64,000 nucleotides of DNA. Origin: Homarus americanus (lineage: Eukaryota > Arthropoda > Malacostraca > Decapoda > Nephropidae). Both the position numbers and the translations under genes were made by a program. Below the pieces are notes generated by a model. The model did no database searches. It was given only the letters and a program-made list of their open reading frames with translations, and was not told the origin of the DNA. Position 1 is the stretch's first letter. Each line of letters opens with the position of its first letter. Below, piece after piece: positions 59,180 to 64,000 of this stretch. The DNA lies in NCBI RefSeq assembly GCF_018991925.1, contig NW_024732415.1, forward strand, positions 4,353,061-4,417,060. Reading direction: 5' to 3'.

Positions 59180-62100
59180 CTGCTCCCCCACCCAGGGAAA
59201 GACAAATATTTTACAATCAATAGAAGTAAATGAATTCTATCTTTCAATAATTTTACCTTTTGTCCATCCTTAGGGTGTTAACCCGGTGGCATTACCTCAT
59301 CCTTTGTCTGAAGGGAAGCTAGGAATAATTAAGTCTCCCCTGAGAGACGAAGACACGTTTTTTTCTTCTTCTTGAAAAACAAAAACAAAAACAACTAGCC
59401 GTCTCTCCTTTAATTATGAGGCATTTAAATTGGGACTTTTAAATACAGTACTTGTACCATGGTCCAACACGCCACTCGAAGATCATTCAACATAGACCCC
59501 CAGAAGAGGACATCACTTTGGATCCTTTCATTCATTATTGAAACAATGAATTCAGACATACTGTAAATCAGCAGTTATGCATAAAAAAAATCAATATTAG
59601 GAGAGGGGAGTTTTGCAAAGATTTAAATTCATGTGGAACACACTAAAACTGTTGGGGGAAGGTTAAACAATATTACTGGAACGACTGAGGATGCTAAAAA
59701 CGCAGCAGGTGATCCAGATGCTGGCTGAAAATACGAATTAACAAAAGATATTATAAAAAATGGAACATTATTGATAAAACGTGGGAACTGAATTGACAGA
59801 GGAAAATTTGATTTGATTTCAAGAAAGTCACAGGGAAAGTGGTGCTGACCTGCGGGGGTAGTGAGGGAAGCGAGCCCGGGCGAGTTTTGGTCGCTGGAAG
59901 TACACGAAGTAATCGTTGTCGAGTGAGCTGAAGTACGAGGAGGCATCGGGGTACAGTGTCTGCATGATCTCATAGACCAGTCGACCCACCTGGACCCAAG
60001 ATGTGATGAAACGAAGGAAAACATATTACTTTCTCACTGATTAATGGGTAGTTTCAAATTTATCAATTATCCCTATGTCTCTTAAACGAAAAGATCACCT
60101 CTCCCTGTCCTATAGTAACTTCTGTGTCATTCTATCCCTAGCTGTATACTCTCCACTAATCGAAGTCAAAGTATCATATTCTATATTTGCATTCCACTCA
60201 CCTTTTAGTACACTCATTTTGCTGGCAAATTATCGACACACCTTGAAAAATGTGCCATTGAGTGAAACCAGGACAGATAGAATCACAAATTGCGTTCATG
60301 GTCCATCGCTCATCACTCGCCCTGATTCATATTCTACTTTATGAAAGTATTTGATTTTCTTACCTGTAATTAATTATCTCTCAAACAATAGTGAGGGTAG
60401 TGTGGCTTGAGTCATGTTGTGTGGATCCTTTGCTGTAGGTCTTAATGGAACAGTAATATAACATCCCTAACAGGACTATTTTTACCACCCAAAGCTGCAA
60501 AAGGTGTGTGGGAGTTTAGGTAGGGACTCACATTGGACGATAAGGTGCCCACCACGAAGCTGCAACGGGATAGCATGAATACGTCGACTACACAGGAGAA
60601 TTTGGAGAATTTACGCAGTTTGAACTCGCCAACGCTGTCGGTTTCTGGGTTGTACAGGATCTGGTAATTCGGGTATCTGAAAGTGTTCAAAACTGAGAGG
60701 AACTGCGGATAGTAGGAACTCCTGAAAACCCCAAATTAAGGGATTGTGAGCAGAGAAGGGGAAAATAGGTAAACAAACGGACATGTAGTTATTTTGATAT
60801 TTTTCGAGAGCAAAGACAGAAAAAAAATCTTACTTTATCGTAGCATTGGAGAAGATGTTTCGGTCATCGGTGGCGAGGTAGATCCTGCGCGTGGCGTTTT
60901 TCTCCTTTAGGTCCAGACTCTTGTAGTATTCCTCCACATGATTCATGTATTCCTCCAGATCGTGCAATTTCGCCTCATTCTTCTTATCAGTAAGTCTTAC
61001 ATGTACTCTGTAGGTGTTAAAAATGAGAACAGTCGCACATGTACTCTCAAGGTGTGAAGGATGAGAATCACACATGTACTCTGTATGCGTGTTAAGGATG
61101 ACAATCACATATGTACTTTGTAGGTATGAAGGGTGATAATCACACATGTACTCTGTAGGTATTAAGTATAATCTCTGTACTGTTCATGTACTATGCTGTG
61201 CTTTGTAGATGATAAGGGTCACCTTTTGGAGTTAAATTCCGGACATCTGGCACAAATTTCTTTTGGCAGCTCAATAGAAGAATTCTGATTAGGACTCCAG
61301 TTGGTTATTTTGTTGACAAAACTCTCTTTCTTTCGTGTTAATTAACCGAGGGGTTCGTAAGTCAAGAAAATCCTATCTTTCAAGCTGATTGTCACTAAAG
61401 CATATCTTTTAAGCTTAGTTGTCAAAAAGGACATCACCATGAGAAAAGTTTCTGAAAAGTAGTGTTCTTCAGTCTCCTTCAGTTTAGTGTCCCCTGAAGT
61501 CCACAGTACCAGATTGAACAAAGGTAGTGTGACTCAGAGGTACAAGTGATCTTCAATATAAACCATGTTTATAAATTTTTTAGTGTAACTCTTGACAGGT
61601 ATCATAACAAATTTAATTAAAATCAAACTTTAACAATTTATTTGTTAAAATCTAACAACATATGGCAAAGTTGTCACGACAACAAAGTAAAAAGACAAGA
61701 GTATTTTTCTTGATTCCCGGGTTAGGTTAGTTATGAAGGCCACTTCTCCCCCCTACAGGGGAACTGGATGGCTGAGAGTGATATCTACTGAGTGTAGACG
61801 CTAGGTTCATAATGTTACCCTCCAAAATAAGTACTGTACAGTATAATGAAAATAACAGTAACATTAACTACTGCAGTATAAAAAATTTGTGCTAGCAACA
61901 AATGCAAAAGGCAACAGATTAAGTTATGTTTTACTAAAAAGTGTTTGCCAAGTGGAAATGGTGTGGAGTTCCTTAGACGAGTTGCCTTTTAAATCAAATA
62001 TGGAATATTATTCAATTCATAACGATTTGACTACACTGAATTATTATTATGAGAGAAAGAGAGAGAGGTGAAACCTGACACAGAATGACGCAGTAGATAC

Positions 62101-64000
62101 AGTAATTATGATGGTCACAGTTTACAAAATAATTGAGAGAGAGATACAGCCTATGGATTTACCCGACAATGGGAGTCTGGAAGTTGAGTGTGGTGGTTAA
62201 GTTGTGGATATTGTCTTGTAAGTGCTGGTTGGGACGTAGCAAGTACTGGAAGAACTGGCCAACCCACCAGGCACCGGGCTCCCCGTGAAACCTCAATAGC
62301 CGCTGCCAGATGTCTTGTGGTATCGACAGAGGCAGGTAATCAGGCGGTGGTACCGGGTGGTCCCAGTCGGGGAAATATACCACGCGGCTGTCTCCCTCCA
62401 ATCCTGTAGCTAATTATATCAACATAAGAATACTATAACTAATACATCAACAACATATGAAACAACAACTAATATATCGATAATATAAGACACTAACTAA
62501 TGCCTTATCATTGTAAGGCATCTTGGGAGTAGAGTATTGCTGGTGCAGTATGAGTGTTGTTTTTTGTGGTTGTGGTAGATAATAAGTGTGTGGTTGTGGT
62601 ATAAAATAAGTGTGGCTAAGGTATAAAAATGTGTGGTTGTTGTGATATAGGTTTAATTTTGTTGTGGTGTCTTTCTTGGTTAAGACATTGTTTTGGCAGC
62701 TGGTTCAAGAGACTCACCCGGCCACTTGGAGTGTCTGGTGATGTGGGAAGTGTTGCAGGAGCTGATAGGGAGGAAGTACTGCTCCCAAGTGCCACGCTGT
62801 AGCACCATGGTCCTCTGGCTCCCGTAGGCCGCCATCATACAGAACAGTACATGGTGCAGCTGGCACCCAACCCCACAGTTCTGGTGTAAGCACAGAATTG
62901 TCATTTTAGGTAATTAATGAGATTTAATGTCGCTTATTTCTGACATTGTGTATCGCTTAAATCTTATGTTACTTTGTTGGCTATCTAGTATAGCAGGACA
63001 TGAAGACTGTCTGAGCTCTTTTCCAATATAGTATCAAGGAAATTTGAATATCAGGAAAATTGGAAATTGGTCAGTGAAATGGTAATTTTCATGCCAATTT
63101 AGAAAATTTCAAGGCATATTGAAAATCTTAGGAAAGAAAGTCGAAAATTGCATTTCGGGAGTGTTTGATTGTGTGGCTCCAGTTAACAAACATTTCCAGC
63201 TATGTTTCTAGAAGAATACTTTTGACTTCAACAATTCTAGATGTCTAGATGTCTGGAAGGTCAGTATTTTTTTACCAATTTCCAGTTCCTTTTTAGTTTC
63301 TTATTACTGTTTCTGGTTCAAGATCTCTCTCAGGATTTGCACATTTAATTACACAAAACAAAGCGTTTGTCACCCCCCCCCCCCACAAAGTTTCGGTAAA
63401 GTAATGAGAAAAATTCCAACCAATACTATATAGTATGAAGAACTCTGCACGTATAAGGGTACCTGAAGTTTGTATAAATGTTTAGTATACTTCCTGGCTG
63501 TGGTAGAGGTAGAGTTTAATGGGACTCACCTTGCCCAGCCTACAGGCCACCATCTTGGCTGCGATACGGTCAAATTGTACTCACTCTTTCCATCCTACAC
63601 GCCACTATCTTGGCTGTGGTACAGTCAGGTGGGTGCTGGATGGCGTAGAGTCGTCGTTGGATCAGTTCACTCAATTCAGCTGCCTCACGCTCCCTCCATG
63701 TAGGTAACCCGTCCATGTCCTTCAGTCGCCTCAGGTCATATTGGGTCACTCTGATGGTACAAAGCCAAAGTCCTTAAGGGTCATTCTAGTAGAAAAAGGT
63801 CTTAATGGGCCACTCCAGCAGTATAAAGTCATGCTGGGTTGTAAGGAGCACAAGGTAATACTAGTCCCCTTTAGAAGTACACTCTAGTAGAAAATGTCCT
63901 TTACAATATCATTATACAATCAGTTATGTCCTCCACATTACCTTTTTCGATCATGAATTTCCTCCAAAATATTCTTTACTGTATCCACGTTAATGTTCAC
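58978..64000 (-). CDS. FUT8: Alpha-1,6-fucosyltransferase (FUT8 family), 3' part of gene
   Basis: Transfers fucose from GDP-fucose to the innermost GlcNAc of N-glycans in the Golgi. The join on the minus strand is 64000-63942, 63750-63585, 62880-62718, 62403-62163, 61007-60834, 60676-60532, 59989-59850 and 59179-58978: 1,290 bases, 430 codons with stop, all introns GT-AG and in phase. It is colinear with human FUT8 from about residue 160 to the end. In order: a helical segment, the Cys-rich region (NCGVGCQLHH), FHGEPGAWWVGQFFQYLLRP, motif I VHVRLTDK, motif II YLATDD and YPNY, motif III GTLSSNVGRLVYEIMQTLYP, and an SH3-like end (GDLIKEG, DGFAQGVN, GKYPYYKV). The N-terminal membrane anchor is outside the window. 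Odd points: RR is RL in motif I, VGTEAAF is missing, and both motif III cysteines are Gly. It could be a divergent paralog rather than the main FUT8. Confidence 0.93.
59180..59849. other. FUT8-like intron
   Basis: About 670 bp intron. Donor GTCAGC and acceptor GGGGAGCAG. No internal feature was recognised. Confidence 0.6.
59850..59989 (-). CDS. FUT8: FUT8-like exon: VGRLVYEIMQTLYPDAS
   Basis: 140 bp. Acceptor GGGTCCAG, donor CGCAG|GTCAGC. Encodes VGRLVYEIMQTLYPDASSYF, then SSLDNDYFVYFQRP and FPHYPR. It matches human [20 protein letters not shown] and HSLDDIYYF, with Cys again replaced by Gly. Confidence 0.95.
59990..60531. other. FUT8-like intron
   Basis: About 540 bp of AT-rich intron without recognisable repeats or exons. 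Confidence 0.6.
60532..60676 (-). CDS. FUT8: FUT8-like exon: YPNY to SSN
   Basis: 145 bp. The acceptor is ACACTTTCAG, chosen because it restores phase and gives NATIK-YPNYQ, equal in length to human EAKTK-YPNYE; an upstream TTTTCAG would insert 15 extra residues. Donor TCCAAT|GTGAGT. It ends CSFVVGTLSSN, matching human ADFLVCTFSSQ, with the Cys replaced by Gly. Confidence 0.92.
60834..61007 (-). CDS. FUT8: FUT8-like exon: motif I VHVRLTDK and motif II YLATDD
   Basis: 174 bp. Acceptor ACCTACAG, donor ATAAA|GTAAGA. Encodes VHVRLTDKKNEAKLHDLEEY, then MNHVEEYYKSLDLKEKNATR and RIYLATDDRNIFSNATI. The family consensus is HVRRTDKVGTEAAFH-xEEYM. Here the second Arg is Leu (CTT; Arg would be CGT) and the GTEAA stretch is changed and one residue shorter. 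The LATDD acidic pair is intact. Confidence 0.94.
60991..61230. repeat. 36-bp intron repeat seeded by an acceptor
   Basis: ACATGTACTCTGTAGGTGTT-type units start at about 60,999, 61,037, 61,072, 61,109 and 61,144, with a decayed one near 61,184 (steps of 35-40 bp). The first copy spans the acceptor and first bases of the 60,834-61,007 exon (minus strand ACCTACAG|AGTACATGT), so most copies carry a decoy acceptor. Confidence 0.85.
61231..62162. other. FUT8-like intron, remainder
   Basis: AT-rich intron sequence with no exon, RNA or transposon recognised; a short GAGA run lies near 62,052-62,066. Confidence 0.6.
62163..62403 (-). CDS. FUT8: FUT8-like exon: HGEPGAWWVGQFF
   Basis: 241 bp. Acceptor TAGCTACAG, donor GTCGG|GTAAAT. 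Encodes YFPDWDHPVPPPDYLPLSIP, then DIWQRLLRFHGEPGAWWVGQ, FFQYLLRPNQ, ending NFQTPIVG. It matches human HPRPPYLPLAVPEDL, VHGDPAVWWVSQF and FKHPVIG. Confidence 0.95.
62404..62717. other. FUT8-like intron with a diverged short repeat
   Basis: At 62,545-62,655 loose copies of GTGTGGTTGTGGTATAAAAT recur at about 30-bp steps. Nothing else was noted. Confidence 0.6.
62718..62880 (-). CDS. FUT8: FUT8-like exon: Cys-rich CGVGCQLHH
   Basis: 163 bp. Acceptor CTTACACCAG, donor CCGG|GTGAGT. Encodes NCGVGCQLHHVLFCMMAAYG, SQRTMVLQ, then WEQYFLPISSC. Cys positions match human 218, 222, 230 and 266. About eight residues present in human FUT8 between LILES and WETVF are absent. Confidence 0.95.
63490..63584 (-). 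repeat. Duplicated exon end and splice donor in the intron
   Basis: On the minus strand, TGACCGTATCGCAGCCAAGA and the following bases to AAG|GTGAGT (donor GT at about 63,530) repeat the end of the preceding exon (TGACTGTACCACAGCCAAGA … AGA|GTGAGT). The copy encodes AAKMVACRLGK in frame with its own donor. A weaker third copy (plus strand GGCTGTGGTAGAGG) sits near 63,496. Reading through from the real exon would hit a stop, so the copy is intronic unless spliced as a mini-exon after TATCGCAG. Confidence 0.8.
63585..63750 (-). CDS. FUT8: FUT8-like exon: WRERE...IQRR and first Cys-rich part
   Basis: 166 bp. Acceptor ...CCATCAG, donor AGA|GTGAGT. Encodes TQYDLRRLKDMDGLPTWRER, then ELSELIQRRL and DCTTAKIVACRMER, matching human GDWREKEA, LTELVQRR and DCSKAKKLVCNINK. 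The two Cys correspond to human Cys204 and Cys212. The last 50 bp, donor included, are duplicated in the following intron. Confidence 0.92.
63743..63900. repeat. Degenerate 29-35-bp repeat overlapping an acceptor
   Basis: Plus-strand units start GGGTCACTCTGATGG (63,743), GGGTCATTCTAGTAG (63,778), GGGCCACTCCAGCAG (63,807) and GGGTTG (63,836), with a further ACACTCTAGTAGAAAA near 63,873. The first unit contains the acceptor of the 63,585-63,750 exon, so this intron repeat appears to have grown from the exon edge. Confidence 0.6.
63942..64000 (-). CDS. FUT8: FUT8-like exon (partial, window edge)
   Basis: Reads VNINVDTVKNILEEIHDRK plus two bases (AG) before donor GTAATG. It matches the helical region ahead of the FUT8 Cys-rich domain. 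The 5' boundary lies beyond 64,000. Confidence 0.75.

Noticed and set aside
60676..60730. Upstream acceptor (TTTTCAG near 60,720) for the YPNY exon
   Set aside because: It keeps phase but inserts 15 residues absent from the family; the ACACTTTCAG site at 60,677-60,678 gives an ungapped match.

Overview
The window is eukaryotic, from an invertebrate animal. The only clear gene has classical GT-AG introns, and the rest is dominated by microsatellites, minisatellites, one large satellite array and small inverted-repeat transposons. The density of (ATT)n, (AT)n, (CT)n and (GT)n tracts suggests an arthropod, most probably a decapod crustacean. That is an inference from style; no species marker was found.

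Layout. 1-17,897 holds no gene I can support. It is AT-rich spacer broken by kilobase polypyrimidine/polypurine tracts, simple repeats and several minisatellites (41, 31, 25 and 28 bp units). It also holds a very short reverse-transcriptase-like relic (about 3,060-3,147) and a 182-bp near-perfect palindrome (14,222-14,403) whose arms carry a hammerhead-ribozyme-like core next to an (AT)n tract. A 100-bp run of N (17,898-17,997) is an assembly gap.

17,998-54,983 is a satellite array of about 45 head-to-tail units. Each unit has an AT-richer spacer of about 250 bp carrying CCAAT, octamer, GC-box and TATA-like motifs, followed by a GC-rich block of 30-bp subrepeats. Unit lengths fall on a ladder of about 728 + 30k bp, and part of the array has a four-unit superperiod of about 3.27 kb. 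The many open frames here are products of the 30-bp (ten-codon) period and base composition; recurrent stop alleles in the spacer argue against coding. The right side ends in a head-to-tail pair of MITE-like elements (one truncated, one complete with perfect 17-bp terminal inverted repeats), then a strongly diverged satellite remnant (55,528-57,269), then two opposed copies of a hAT-like MITE.

58,978-64,000, minus strand, is the 3' part of a gene for an alpha-1,6-fucosyltransferase (FUT8 family). Eight exons were placed by splice sites, codon phase and colinearity with the family, giving 429 codons plus stop; the 5' exons lie beyond the window. The protein keeps the FUT8 layout (Cys-rich region, catalytic motifs, C-terminal SH3-like domain). 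It is unusual in three ways: one Arg of the RR pair in motif I is Leu, both cysteines of the motif III disulfide are Gly, and a segment in the Cys-rich region is shorter. It may be a divergent paralog. At three of its exon edges the adjacent intron contains degenerate tandem copies of the splice junction itself.
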